From the NCBI RefSeq assembly GCF_014696225.1, contig NZ_JACJPV010000030.1, positions 1 to 47,588 on the forward strand: 47,588 nucleotides of DNA. Reading direction: 5' to 3'. The DNA is from Anabaena sp. FACHB-1237. GTDB lineage: Bacteria > Cyanobacteriota > Cyanobacteriia > Cyanobacteriales > Nostocaceae. This document shows, in pieces, positions 25,179-35,118 of the stretch (its first letter is position 1; each line of letters opens with the position of its first letter). Position numbers and translations under genes: made by a program. The notes under the pieces are model-generated. The model saw nothing but the letters and a program-made list of their open reading frames with translations, had not been told where the DNA came from and ran no database searches.

Positions 25179-26651
25179 TCATCTGACTACTTTTAATGTT
25201 TGTAAACTACTATCTGCACAACCACTAATAAAACCCCCCATTTTATGAATATTTTGCAGATAATTTAAAGCCTCTTTCGTAATAATTTCCCCAGGTATTA
25301 ATAGGGGTATTCCTGGAGGATAGGGACAAATTACTTCGGCACAAATTCGGTTTTCTGTTCTCTCTAAAGACAATGTTTCACTATTAGCAAAAAAAGCCTC
25401 GCGGGGAGAAATAGACATAATATGGGCTATTATATCATCGTGTCTATTTTTACACAGGTTGGTTTTCTTTGTCAAGGGGTAATTTTCGGCGAGATTAAAC
25501 AGCGTTTGAATTAATTGGTAAATATCGTTTTCCGTGTTACCAATGCTAATAATAAATATCAGATTTTGTAAAGATGAAAATTCAGGAGTTACCCCCATTT
25601 CATTAATTATATCTTCGGCGGTAAAACCTGTAATTCCTAATTGAGAAACATTGACGGTTAACCGAGTTTTATCTAATGCAAAGAAACCAGAGTTGTGATT
25701 TTGACAAAGTTGTAAAATTGATAAACCGTCAATTTGATTAATTTCATTTCTCGCTATATTTGCTAATTCCAAGGTTTGAGAAAGGAGTTTTTCACCATGT
25801 ATAGCCATTTGTTGACGTGCAGCGTCCAAAGATGCTAAAAGAATGAAACTAGGACTAGTAGATTGAACTAATTGCAAGGACTTATTCAGACGATCTATGT
25901 TAATTCTATTTCCTTGAATATGTAACATAGAAGATTGAGTCATTGATCCTAATGTTTTATGAATAGATTGTACAGTTAAATCAGCACCTAAAGATAAAGC
26001 GGAGTTAGGTAAATGTGGATGAAAATGAAAATGAGAACCATGGGCTTCATCTACTAATAAAGGCAGATGATATTTATGGGCAATTTCTGCAAGCGATCGC
26101 AAATTTCCACAAACACCATAATAACTAGGATAAACCATCAAAACAGCCTTAGCATCAGGATGTTTTAATAAAGTATCTTCTAATGATTGTGGAGTAATAG
26201 AATAAGCAACATCCAAATTACCATCATATTCAGGATTGATAAAAATAGGAACTGCACCGGAAAGAATTAAACCAGAAATTACCGAACTATGGACATTTCG
26301 TGGTAAAATAATCTGATCACCTGCATTACAAGTAGCGATAATTGCCGCTTGAATACCACAGGTAGAACCATTAACCAAAAACCAAGTTTTGTCAGCACCA
26401 AAAGCAGCAGCAGCTAATTCCTGTGCCTGTAAAATCGCATTTTCAGGAGTAAATAAATTATCTAATTCTGCCAATTCTGTTAAATCAGCACGAAATAAAT
26501 TTTCACCTAATAAATCTGTTAAAATTGGTGATATTCCTGCACCGCGTTTATGTCCTGGGGTGTAAAATGGTGTATGAGGGCGGGTTTTACAGGCTTTTAA
26601 GGCATCTATAAGGGGAGTTTGGTTTTGATTGAGCATTTTGGTTAAAACCAA
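25179..26651 (-). CDS. Orn/Lys/Arg decarboxylase family PLP enzyme
   Basis: 490 residues of fold-type I. TPFYTPGHKRGAG at the N-terminus, VNGSTCGIQAAI, LLVDEAHGSHFHFHP (cofactor Asp and stacking His) and the Schiff-base lysine in SIHKTLGSMTQSS are all present. The C-terminal domain has CPYPPGIPLLIPGE. Such enzymes make cadaverine, putrescine or agmatine. Cyanobacterial copies are usually annotated lysine or arginine decarboxylase, and the substrate is not settled here. Shorter than the 700-residue inducible enteric enzymes because it lacks the wing domain. Confidence 0.9.
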   Translation of the reverse strand: MVLTKMLNQNQTPLIDALKACKTRPHTPFYTPGHKRGAGISPILTDLLGENLFRADLTELAELDNLFTPENAILQAQELAAAAFGADKTWFLVNGSTCGIQAAIIATCNAGDQIILPRNVHSSVISGLILSGAVPIFINPEYDGNLDVAYSITPQSLEDTLLKHPDAKAVLMVYPSYYGVCGNLRSLAEIAHKYHLPLLVDEAHGSHFHFHPHLPNSALSLGADLTVQSIHKTLGSMTQSSMLHIQGNRINIDRLNKSLQLVQSTSPSFILLASLDAARQQMAIHGEKLLSQTLELANIARNEINQIDGLSILQLCQNHNSGFFALDKTRLTVNVSQLGITGFTAEDIINEMGVTPEFSSLQNLIFIISIGNTENDIYQLIQTLFNLAENYPLTKKTNLCKNRHDDIIAHIMSISPREAFFANSETLSLERTENRICAEVICPYPPGIPLLIPGEIITKEALNYLQNIHKMGGFISGCADSSLQTLKVVR

Positions 26652-26736
26652 GGGTTTAGAGTTTGATGTAAAAATTGATAAATTATCGCATATAATTAAC
26701 TAATCAACTATATTGAATTCTGATTAAACTGCTACC

Positions 26737-26895
26737 ATGAATACATTTGGAAAACAAAGAGGTGTTGTTGCACATTCTTCAGCTACATCATACATAACTG
26801 TACAACCCCCAGATCCTGCAACTGAATTAAATACAATACAGCAAATTACTCAGGAACTTTTAAGAATTGATGAATTAATAAATAATTTAATTTGA
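26737..26895 (+). CDS. Small hypothetical protein (52 residues)
   Basis: ATG 26737 to TGA 26893. Sequence features are GKQRGVVAHSSATSYITVQP and a C-terminal amphipathic helix LNTIQQITQELLRIDELI. The composition looks protein-like, but no family is recognised and no clear ribosome site precedes it. It may be the head of a longer gene that decayed. Confidence 0.35.
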   Translation: MNTFGKQRGVVAHSSATSYITVQPPDPATELNTIQQITQELLRIDELINNLI

Positions 26896-26981
26896 TACAA
26901 TAAGGTATCATTGATAGTTGCTTTTCTCCTTTTTCAGATAGTCATATAATTGATGATTATCTGTTGATTCGCCATCAATAA

Positions 26982-27161
26982 GTGCTACAATATCTTAAAC
27001 AACATAATTTAGTAAATATTCCTGGGATAGCCATTGATCATATAACCGAACATTATCCTCCAGATGTTAATATTATCGTCACAGATGCTTACTCAGGATT
27101 TAATGAAACTGATGACCTTAGATTCATTTTTACAAACCAAATGACCATAAAACGAACATGA
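26982..27161 (+). CDS. Small hypothetical ORF coupled to the next gene
   Basis: A GTG start gives 59 residues (LQYLKQHNLVNIPGIAIDHI, then PPDVNIIVTDAYSGFNETDD). Its TGA overlaps the ATG of the membrane protein at 27158 by ATGA, which supports real translation. No family recognised. It may be the C-terminal part of a truncated gene. Confidence 0.35.
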   Translation: MLQYLKQHNLVNIPGIAIDHITEHYPPDVNIIVTDAYSGFNETDDLRFIFTNQMTIKRT

Positions 27162-27463
27162 AAAACACCAAAAAGCAATTATTCACCATCATTAAAATCA
27201 TTGCTAGTATTCTTATTCCTAGCGCGATAGGTTTAGAAATATGGAATATTCAACTTATAATTAATCATCAAGAACTACCAATTCCTGATATATTAAACCC
27301 AATCTTAATATTTACTCATGTGGCTTTATTTGCCCATTTTATCGAAGGAATTATAGCTAGTATTTACGCACCAACCAAAAATAAACCAGCCATTAAATAT
27401 GGCATTTATACATTTTTAGTAGGTACAGTTGGACTATTAGAACTGTGGGAAAATGATGTTTAG
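27158..27463 (+). CDS. Small integral membrane protein, unknown function
   Basis: 101 residues with three predicted transmembrane helices: IIKIIASILIPSAIGLEIW, ILIFTHVALFAHFIEGIIAS and YGIYTFLVGTVGLLELW. Short loops contain HQELPIPD and APTKNKPA. Similar three-helix proteins are frequent in cyanobacteria without known role. Coupled to the small ORF upstream; a GATC palindrome follows 24 bp after the stop. Confidence 0.65.
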   Translation: MKNTKKQLFTIIKIIASILIPSAIGLEIWNIQLIINHQELPIPDILNPILIFTHVALFAHFIEGIIASIYAPTKNKPAIKYGIYTFLVGTVGLLELWENDV

Positions 27464-27486
27464 ATAGTGATATTTAGTGATATTTA

Positions 27487-27517
27487 GATCCCGGACTTCT
27501 TTAAGAAGTCCGGGATC
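27487..27517. repeat. 31-bp GATC-bounded palindrome, copy 3
   Basis: GATCCCGGACTTCTT, TA-rich centre and the exact complement. It lies between the membrane protein and ychF, in the 3' region of the former. Confidence 0.85.
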
Positions 27518-27593
27518 TTTAAGATATCATGGTTTACAAATCACCAAATTGAACTATCCTAATAATTGTCACTAACATCAAAAAACATCAAAA

Positions 27594-28685
27594 ATGCTAA
27601 GAGCCGGAATTGTCGGACTTCCCAACGTAGGAAAATCTACATTATTTAATGCTGTAGTCGCTAATGCTAAAGCTGAAGCGGCTAACTTCCCCTTTTGTAC
27701 CATTGAACCAAATGTTGGTATTGTCGCAGTACCGGACGAGCGGTTAAATATTCTGGCCAAAATTTATCCTTCAGAACAAATTGTACCAGCACGGGTAGAA
27801 TTTGTGGATATTGCTGGGTTAGTAAAAGGAGCAAGTCAAGGAGAAGGTTTAGGTAATCAATTTTTATCACATATTCGTCAAGTTGATGCCATTGTTCATG
27901 TAGTGCGTTGTTTTGAAAATGATGATATTATCCATGTCGCTGGTTCTGTGGATCCAGTGCGAGATATTGAAATCATCAATTTAGAATTAGGTTTATCTGA
28001 CTTAGCACAAATTGAAAGACGAATAGAAAGGACTCGAAAATTAGCACGCACTAGTAAAGACGCACAGTTAGAAATTGCTGTTTTAGAAAAACTTTCTGCG
28101 GCTTTAAATGAAGGAAAATCTGTACGTCAAGTCAGTTTAAATGAAGAAGAAAGTGTTATTATTAAAGGTTTAGAATTGCTGACTAATAAACCTATTATTT
28201 ACGCGGCAAATGTTTCTGAAGATGATTTAGCCACTGGTAATGATTTTGTAGAGAAAGTGCGAGAAATTGCCTCTGGAGAAAATGCCCAAGTTGTCATAGT
28301 TTCAGCACAAGTGGAAGCGGAATTATTGGATTTATCTGAAGAAGATAAACTTGACTTTTTAGAGTCTTTAGGTGTAAAGGAAGGTGGTTTAAAATCCTTA
28401 ATTCGTGCCACTTATACCCTGTTAGGTTTGCGGACTTATTTCACCTGTGGACCGAAAGAAACTCGCGCTTGGACTATTAATGCAGGTATGTCTGCTCCCC
28501 AAGCTGCGGGAGTCATTCATTCAGATTTTGAACGGGGTTTTATTCGTGCAGAAACGGTGGCGTATCATGATTTAATTACTCATGGTTCCATGAATGCTGC
28601 TAAGGAAAAAGGTTTAGTTAGGAGTGAAGGTAAGGAGTATATTGTGCAAGAAGGGGATGTAATGTTATTCCGTTTTAATGTTTAA
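27594..28685 (+). CDS. ychF: Ribosome-associated ATPase/GTPase YchF
   Basis: Obg-related P-loop protein that prefers ATP and binds ribosomes, linked to oxidative stress control. 363 residues: GLPNVGKSTLFNAVV (G1, about 7), FCTIEPNVGIV, FVDIAGLVKGASQGEG (G3), then a coiled-coil insertion (about 130-185) and the TGS domain at the C-terminus (LRTYFTCGPKETRAWTI, GDVMLFRFNV). Standard length, complete. Confidence 0.97.
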   Translation: MLRAGIVGLPNVGKSTLFNAVVANAKAEAANFPFCTIEPNVGIVAVPDERLNILAKIYPSEQIVPARVEFVDIAGLVKGASQGEGLGNQFLSHIRQVDAIVHVVRCFENDDIIHVAGSVDPVRDIEIINLELGLSDLAQIERRIERTRKLARTSKDAQLEIAVLEKLSAALNEGKSVRQVSLNEEESVIIKGLELLTNKPIIYAANVSEDDLATGNDFVEKVREIASGENAQVVIVSAQVEAELLDLSEEDKLDFLESLGVKEGGLKSLIRATYTLLGLRTYFTCGPKETRAWTINAGMSAPQAAGVIHSDFERGFIRAETVAYHDLITHGSMNAAKEKGLVRSEGKEYIVQEGDVMLFRFNV

Positions 28686-28766
28686 ATAGTTATCAGCTTT
28701 CAGTTTGTAGGACTATAACAAACAATAGCTACAAAAATTGAGCTTTTTTTGTTTAGCTGATAGATA

Positions 28767-28909
28767 CGCCTGGAAATGAATTTCCACAGCTAATAACCAA
28801 AGTTTACTAAAGTAAACTAAATAATATCAAAATATCAAAAATTTTCCAGTTACTTTAGTCATCTAAAGATGACTTTTGCTGTGAGATACAGGAATTTATT
28901 TCCAGTCGG
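28767..28909. mobile_element. MITE-like palindromic cluster
   Basis: The left end CGCCTGGAAATGAATTTCC and the complement of the right end, CGACTGGAAATAAATTCC, form imperfect terminal inverted repeats about 18 bp long. Inside lie two perfect palindromes, AGTTTACTAAAGTAAACT at 28801-28818 and AGTCATCTAAAGATGACT at 28857-28874. Nothing codes. The block fills the convergent gap between ychF and tyrA and could terminate either transcript. Confidence 0.55.
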
Positions 28910-28956
28910 ACTAGGGGTTTTACTGCTGATAGCTGATATCTGACTTCTAATACCTT

Positions 28957-29796
28957 CTACTCTAAATAACGAGGTCGTGCTTGCTTATTACACTCTAATT
29001 TATGCTGTAAATTGTGCCATTTTTCTTCGTCAATCATCTTTATAAATTCATCTAGTTTTTCCCTATACTGATGTAATGAATATAATAGTGCTTGACGATT
29101 ATATTCTGCCATCATTACTCCTAATTCTGGGTTTCCTCCCCCCACTCTGCTGGTATCCCGAAACCCTGAACTGGCAAAATTTTCTGCTAGTTGGGCAATT
29201 TCTGGATCAGTTTCACTTAAGCAAGCTGCTATTAAGGACGCACTAACTATTACTGGTAAGTGAGATATCCAACTAACTGCGCGATCATGCTGCTCTGGTT
29301 GACAATAATATATATTTGCACCCAGCGATCGCACTATTTCCTCTACAATTGTTACTAAGTGATTAGGTGTTGTATCTGTCGGTGTTAATACGTAGGGACG
29401 ATTAACAAATAAATGAGGTTCGGCTGCATCTATTCCTACCTCCGTTTTACCAGCCATAGGATGACCACCAAGAAAATTTTCCCATATTGGAGTGATGGCA
29501 CTTACTATTGGTGTTTTTACTGAGCCTACATCGGTTATAATAGTGGATTTAGATAAATGAGAGGTTAACTCCTTGACTTGAGGCACAATAAGTCCTATGG
29601 GAGTACAAACAAATACTACTTCTGTAGATGCTAACAAACTCAAATCCTGACCAGCTTGATTGACAATACCAGCCGAGATGGCCTTTTGACAAGTTGACTC
29701 CTGACGACTTACTCCCACAACATTATACCCCTGTGAACGCAAATCAAAACCTAAACAACCACCAATTAACCCCAATCCTAAAATACCAATTTTCAT
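28957..29796 (-). CDS. tyrA: Prephenate/arogenate dehydrogenase
   Basis: NAD(P)-dependent step to tyrosine; in cyanobacteria the substrate is usually arogenate. The Rossmann motif GILGLGLIGGCLG begins two residues after MK, so the start at 29796 is preferred over 29811. Other family marks are VFVCTPIG, ITDVGSVKTPI, GGHPMAGKTEVG and the C-terminal helical domain with SHLPVIVSASL and FRDTSRVGGGNP. About 279 residues, no ACT domain. Confidence 0.93.
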   Translation of the reverse strand: MKIGILGLGLIGGCLGFDLRSQGYNVVGVSRQESTCQKAISAGIVNQAGQDLSLLASTEVVFVCTPIGLIVPQVKELTSHLSKSTIITDVGSVKTPIVSAITPIWENFLGGHPMAGKTEVGIDAAEPHLFVNRPYVLTPTDTTPNHLVTIVEEIVRSLGANIYYCQPEQHDRAVSWISHLPVIVSASLIAACLSETDPEIAQLAENFASSGFRDTSRVGGGNPELGVMMAEYNRQALLYSLHQYREKLDEFIKMIDEEKWHNLQHKLECNKQARPRYLE

Positions 29797-29902
29797 GACC
29801 ATACCCAACATTTAATATAATGAACATTTAATTTTACTTAATTTTCTAGTACCCAAAAAAGATTACATTTAATTAAGTTAAATAATCAACGAATTACAAA
29901 CT

Positions 29903-31519
29903 ATGACCACAGAACTAGTAGAAGAGTTAGGCCAAGCAGTGGAACTGCGTCGCAATTTTGCCATTATTTCTCACCCTGATGCTGGTAAAACTACTTTAAC
30001 TGAAAAGTTATTATTATACGGAGGTGCTATTCATGAAGCAGGAGCGGTAAAAGCTCGTAGAGACCAGCGTAAAGTCACTTCAGACTGGATGGCTATGGAA
30101 CAACAGAGGGGTATTTCTATAACCTCAACAGTATTACAATTTACCTATAATAGTTGTCAAATTAATTTACTGGATACTCCTGGACACCAAGATTTCAGTG
30201 AAGATACTTACAGGACTTTAGCTGCTGCTGATAATGCGGTAATGTTAATTGATGCAGCTAAAGGCTTAGAACCACAAACGCGGAAATTATTTGAAGTGTG
30301 TAAAATGCGAGGTATTCCCATTTTTACCTTTGTTAATAAATTAGATCGTCCAGGACGTGAACCCTTAGAATTATTAGATGAGATTGAACAGGAATTAGGT
30401 TTACAAACCTATGCCGTTAATTGGCCTATAGGAACAGGCGATCGCTTTAAAGGAGTATGGGACAGACAACAACAACAAGTTCATTTATTTGAACGTAGTT
30501 CTCATGGTAGCAAAGAAGCAAAGGAAACTATCATAGATAATATTCAACTGGAATCAGTATTAGAGCAAGACCTTTACCATCAACTACAAAATGACATAGA
30601 ATTATTAGAAGGAGTAGGACCAGAACTAGATTTAGACTTAGTGCATCAAGGTAAAATGACACCAGTGTTTTTTGGTAGCGCGATGACAAATTTCGGTGTT
30701 GAGTTATTTCTCAAGTATTTTCTCCATTATGCTCTTAAACCTGGAATACATAATAGTAGCGTGGGAGAAGTTGAGCCTACCTATCCCGAATTTTCTGGTT
30801 TTGTTTTCAAACTGCAAGCAAACATGGACCCTAAACATAGAGATAGAATAGCTTTTGTCCGGGTTTGCACAGGAAAGTTTGAAAAGGATATGACAGTAAA
30901 TCATGCTCGCACAGGAAAGGTAGTTCGTCTATCTCGTCCGCAAAAATTGTTTGCACAGGAGAGAGAATCAATAGACGTAGCTTATCCTGGTGATGTTATC
31001 GGTTTAAATAATCCTGGGGTATTTGCAATTGGTGATACAATTTATACAGGGCAAAAGTTAGAATATGAAGGTATACCCTATTTTTCACCGGAACTATTTG
31101 CTACTTTAAGAAATCCTAATCCTTCTAAATTCAAACAATTCCAGAAAGGCGTATCTGAATTAAAAGAAGAGGGGGCTGTACAAATTATGTATGCTATGGA
31201 TGAATCTAAACGCGATCCTATATTAGCCGCAGTTGGACAACTGCAATTTGAAGTAGTGCAATTCCGCTTACAGAATGAATATGGAGTAGAAACGATTTTA
31301 GACTTGTTGCCTTATAGTGTGGCTCGTTGGGTAGTAGGAGGTTGGGATGAACTAGCAAAAGTAGGACGGTTATTTAATACAACTACTGTGAAAGATGGTA
31401 TGGATAGACCTGTATTATTATTTCGCAATGAATGGAATTGTCAACAATTACAAGGTGATCATCCAGAGTTGCAATTAAGCGCGATCGCTCCTGTTTTTTC
31501 TCATTCACAGCAGGGTTAG
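29903..31519 (+). CDS. prfC: Peptide chain release factor 3
   Basis: GTPase that recycles RF1/RF2 from the ribosome. 538 residues: [15 protein letters not shown] (G1), [11 protein letters not shown] (G2), [18 protein letters not shown] (G3), [12 protein letters not shown] (G4), then domain II and the RF3 C-terminal domain ([37 protein letters not shown]). Complete. The upstream gap of 91 bp to tyrA holds divergent promoters. Confidence 0.97.
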   Translation: MTTELVEELGQAVELRRNFAIISHPDAGKTTLTEKLLLYGGAIHEAGAVKARRDQRKVTSDWMAMEQQRGISITSTVLQFTYNSCQINLLDTPGHQDFSEDTYRTLAAADNAVMLIDAAKGLEPQTRKLFEVCKMRGIPIFTFVNKLDRPGREPLELLDEIEQELGLQTYAVNWPIGTGDRFKGVWDRQQQQVHLFERSSHGSKEAKETIIDNIQLESVLEQDLYHQLQNDIELLEGVGPELDLDLVHQGKMTPVFFGSAMTNFGVELFLKYFLHYALKPGIHNSSVGEVEPTYPEFSGFVFKLQANMDPKHRDRIAFVRVCTGKFEKDMTVNHARTGKVVRLSRPQKLFAQERESIDVAYPGDVIGLNNPGVFAIGDTIYTGQKLEYEGIPYFSPELFATLRNPNPSKFKQFQKGVSELKEEGAVQIMYAMDESKRDPILAAVGQLQFEVVQFRLQNEYGVETILDLLPYSVARWVVGGWDELAKVGRLFNTTTVKDGMDRPVLLFRNEWNCQQLQGDHPELQLSAIAPVFSHSQQG

Positions 31520-31656
31520 GAGTCACTAACTCAGTGGGGGTTTAGCAGTGCTAAACCCCCACAAGGGTCAGAGTCAAGAATTTTCTCCCAGCACGCCGCT
31601 CCCTGGACTCCATAAAAATATCTTAATTGTATAAATGGGACTATGGTTAAATTTAT

Positions 31657-33771
31657 ATGGCTTCACACTCCGAATCATGTTTAGAAGCAGGTTTAGCTGC
31701 ACTTAAACAAGGAAATTATCAAACGGCGATCGCTAACCTTGAACCCATTGCTAACAACCATCATCAAAGTAAGGCTTGTTTACAGGCTAAAGTAGGTTTA
31801 GTTATGGCCTATGCTCGCACAGGAGAAATCGCTAAAGCAATATCTCTCTGTGAAGCTCTTATTGTCAGCAGTAAACCAGATGTCCAAGAATGGGCAAAAA
31901 ACGCATTAAAACATCTAAAGGAACGTAATAAGCGTCCACAAAAAGCCCCAGAAGGTATACAAACAAATCCTGATAAATATATTAAGCATAATAAAGACCA
32001 TGAAAATATTAATAGTGATGATAAGGATAATACCAAGACAATTAAAATCCATTGGATAAAAGCCAGACGGGCTAAAGTGTGGCAACCACTTCGCAAATCT
32101 AATTTAATCTTATCTCGGTTATTATCTATAATTACTTTTATAGCTTTATTCTGGACAGTACGTATTATTTTCACGTCCTGTTTACGTTTAATAAACATGA
32201 TAATATATCAAATGCCTTTTGTAAAAGCCATGCAAATTTTTGATCAAGATCCCAGTTTTTTGATCTTGGCAATATTAGCAATTTTAATAATAATATCACC
32301 TTGGCTATTAGACTGGTTATTAGAAAAATATTTAGACCAAGAAGAACTAACAAAAGAAAAATTAAGCTGCTATAGTCGAGAGACAATGCGAGTTATGCAA
32401 CGTATTTGTCAACAAAAACGCTGGAAGACACCAAAATTAAAGATATTACCAATTTCCACCCCCATGTTGCTTAGTTATGGTAATTTACCAGGTACAGCCA
32501 GAATTACCATTAGTCAAGGTTTGTTAGAAGCACTAGCAGATGATGAAATAGCTACCCTGTACGCTTTTTGTTTAGGACAAATAGGACGTTGGGATTTTAT
32601 GTTAATGTCATTATTACTATTAATTACCTGGCCATTTTACGCCATATATCAAAAAGTATCAAATTGGGGCAATAAACAAAAACAAAACATTGGGAAATGG
32701 ATAGCCACATTTATTTCTCGTGTGAGTTATAGCTTATGGTGTATCCTTACAGGTACAGCTTTATTCAACTCCCGTGAAAGAATTTATTATAGCGATCGCC
32801 AAGCAGCAGAAATCACAGGTAATCCTAATGGCTTAACTCGTGCTTTACTAAAAATATCATTAGGAATTGCCCATGACATTCATAAACAACAACATAGTTG
32901 TTGGCAATTAGAAACCTTCAATATTTTAGCCCCTGTATCTTATCAACAAAGTATGACATTGGGCAGCATCCCTCATCATCTTGCCTTTGAAAACTATTTG
33001 CAATGGGAAAAATTTCAACCCCATCGCCAATGGTTTACAATTAATCAGACTCATCCATTATTAGGCGATCGCCTGCACAGACTTAATCAAATAGCAGAAA
33101 ATTGGCATCTCAACACAGAAATACATTTCCATAACCCAGGACTTATTAGTAGTGAACCACAAACATTCTTGTTACAAATTGCTCCCTGGATAGGACTACC
33201 ATTAGGTATTGTATTAGCAGGAGTAATCTGGTCAATATGGCAAATAGGATACATATTACATATTATTAACCTGAAATGGATTTATGATAATCCATCCTTT
33301 ATTCTAGGTTGTATCCTCATTGGCTTTAGTATAGGTACATTCATCAGAATTAATCACCTATTTCCCGATATTGAACCGAGTAAAATTCATCAAGATCCTC
33401 AACTTCCGCAGCTTTTAGCAGATCCCTCACATTTACCCATAGATAGCATAGGTATCAGTGTTACTGGTAAACTATTAGGCCGTCATGGCATTAATAATAG
33501 CCTAGCCCAAGACCTCATCTTACAAACAAACCACATTTTACTCAAATTACATCATATATCTTGGCTAGGAGAATCATGTTCAATTGAAGAAATAATTGGT
33601 AAACAAGTAACAGTCACAGGTTGGTTAAGACGTGGTGCAACAGCTTGGATAGACATTCAAACTTTAGAAACCCCAGGGGGCAAAAAAATCAATAGTCTCC
33701 ATCCCGTCTTGTCAATGATCATTGCCGTTGCTTCCTTAGTATGGGGCGTTTATATTATGTTAAAAGGTTAG
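31657..33771 (+). CDS. TPR-containing M48-like membrane protein lacking the zinc site
   Basis: 704 residues. The first 90 are TPR-like (LEAGLAALKQGNYQTAIANL), then come a charged linker and membrane helices near 150-175, 195-220, 310-330, 505-530, 550-570 and 680-700. The centre resembles an HtpX/M48 peptidase (ARITISQGLLEALADDEIAT), but where HExxH is expected (about 300) it reads YAFCLGQIG, and the third-ligand region reads YYSDRQAAE (about 377) without the usual Glu. So the fold is probably kept and proteolysis lost. A binding, chaperone or regulatory role is inferred. Complete frame. Confidence 0.82.
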   Translation: MASHSESCLEAGLAALKQGNYQTAIANLEPIANNHHQSKACLQAKVGLVMAYARTGEIAKAISLCEALIVSSKPDVQEWAKNALKHLKERNKRPQKAPEGIQTNPDKYIKHNKDHENINSDDKDNTKTIKIHWIKARRAKVWQPLRKSNLILSRLLSIITFIALFWTVRIIFTSCLRLINMIIYQMPFVKAMQIFDQDPSFLILAILAILIIISPWLLDWLLEKYLDQEELTKEKLSCYSRETMRVMQRICQQKRWKTPKLKILPISTPMLLSYGNLPGTARITISQGLLEALADDEIATLYAFCLGQIGRWDFMLMSLLLLITWPFYAIYQKVSNWGNKQKQNIGKWIATFISRVSYSLWCILTGTALFNSRERIYYSDRQAAEITGNPNGLTRALLKISLGIAHDIHKQQHSCWQLETFNILAPVSYQQSMTLGSIPHHLAFENYLQWEKFQPHRQWFTINQTHPLLGDRLHRLNQIAENWHLNTEIHFHNPGLISSEPQTFLLQIAPWIGLPLGIVLAGVIWSIWQIGYILHIINLKWIYDNPSFILGCILIGFSIGTFIRINHLFPDIEPSKIHQDPQLPQLLADPSHLPIDSIGISVTGKLLGRHGINNSLAQDLILQTNHILLKLHHISWLGESCSIEEIIGKQVTVTGWLRRGATAWIDIQTLETPGGKKINSLHPVLSMIIAVASLVWGVYIMLKG

Positions 33772-33830
33772 TAACTGAGAATTAGACCCTACCTTGGGCA
33801 TTCTAAACTTTTATTGATGAAAATATTTTC

Positions 33831-34619
33831 TCACTTAACATATTCCACTATCACTGGTGTATGATCGCTAGGCTGTTCTAACTTTCTCGGATCAATATCA
33901 ATTATACAACTTTGGACGATATCGCTCAAAACAGGCGTTAAATAATGATGATCTATTCTCCATCCTAAATTTCTCTTAAAAGCTGCTGTGCGATAATCCC
34001 ACCAGCTATAATGTCCTGGTTCACTGTTAAATTTACGGAAAGCATCACTAAAACCTAAACTTAATATATCTCGTAAAGCCTCCCTTTCTAATTCTGAAGC
34101 CATAATGTGATTTTCTATTTTGACTTTATCATTAATATCCCTATCTTCCAAGGCAATATTAAAATCACCACACAGAGAAGTTGCCGGGTTTACTAACAAT
34201 AACTTTTGCAAATATTCCTTGAGAATTTTTAACCAACCTAATTTATATTCATATTTTTCACTACTTATAGATGAACCATTCGGTACATAAACATTCACAA
34301 TTCTCATATCACCAAATACTCCCGTAATTACCCTTTTTTGTTCATCCCAAATAGGATTTATATCAGGAAGAATACTAGTAAAACCTTTACTGACATCTGT
34401 TAAAGGCTGACGACTAATTAACGCCACACCATTATAGGATTTTTGCCCATAAATATAAACAGAATAACCCAATTTTTCAAAATCAATAATGGGAAAATCC
34501 TTATCTATAACCTTAGTTTCTTGTAGACACAGAACATCAATGGTATTTTCACCTAACCAATTAATAACTTGTGATAAGCGAGTCCGAATTGAATTAACAT
34601 TCCAAGTAGCAATTTTCAT
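33831..34619 (-). CDS. xth: Exodeoxyribonuclease III (AP endonuclease)
   Basis: Base-excision repair enzyme. The conserved opening MKIATWNVNSIRTRL fixes the start at 34619 rather than the ATG 36 bp upstream. Catalytic motifs are LCLQETKV (Glu), VYVPNG (Tyr), LCGDFNIA (Asp-Asn), WRIDHHYLTP (Asp) and SDHTPVIVE (Asp-His). 262 residues, complete. Confidence 0.95.
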   Translation of the reverse strand: MKIATWNVNSIRTRLSQVINWLGENTIDVLCLQETKVIDKDFPIIDFEKLGYSVYIYGQKSYNGVALISRQPLTDVSKGFTSILPDINPIWDEQKRVITGVFGDMRIVNVYVPNGSSISSEKYEYKLGWLKILKEYLQKLLLVNPATSLCGDFNIALEDRDINDKVKIENHIMASELEREALRDILSLGFSDAFRKFNSEPGHYSWWDYRTAAFKRNLGWRIDHHYLTPVLSDIVQSCIIDIDPRKLEQPSDHTPVIVEYVK

Positions 34620-34842
34620 ATTGTAATTGATTTCTAACTTATTAATGATCCCCAAGATAGATGAAGATTCTCAATCCTTATCTATAGTTTAATAATGTAC
34701 ATTGGCATCACAGATTCTTGTAACTCTCTTATCAGGAAAAACTACTTTTTTAACGGTGATTTAACGGAAAATTAAATGTAATTTGTCACCATATTGCTTT
34801 CCGTAACATACATAAAATACCAATTTTTAGGAGGACATTGGC

Positions 34843-35118
34843 ATGAGTATTAAAGTTAATAGTTGCCTTTGCTGTGGTGGATCTGTCTTACGTCATATCC
34901 GTCATAATCAAATTTATTGGTTTTGTACATCTTGTAGACAAGAAGTTCCATTATTAAACAACAGTATTTTATCTGATTTACCGACGCAAACCACAAATAT
35001 TTTACCCCAACCTGTGCTAAGTTCGGTTTATCCCAGCTTATCTCACGAAAATATTAGCAACGATGTTAGCAACTTTACTGTATGGTCAAGAAGATTTACG
35101 TCTAGAACAAGTACCTGA
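34843..35118 (+). CDS. Small zinc-ribbon protein overlapping an alcohol dehydrogenase gene
   Basis: 91 residues. CLCCGG and CTSCRQEVP at about 8-35 form a Cys4 zinc ribbon, spaced by VLRHIRHNQIYWF. The remainder is Ser/Thr/Pro-rich. A strong AGGAGG at 34829-34834 sits 8 bp before the ATG. Its last 56 bp overlap the start of the dehydrogenase in another frame, which suggests coupling. Family known from cyanobacteria but unnamed; nucleic-acid binding is a guess. Confidence 0.72.
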   Translation: MSIKVNSCLCCGGSVLRHIRHNQIYWFCTSCRQEVPLLNNSILSDLPTQTTNILPQPVLSSVYPSLSHENISNDVSNFTVWSRRFTSRTST

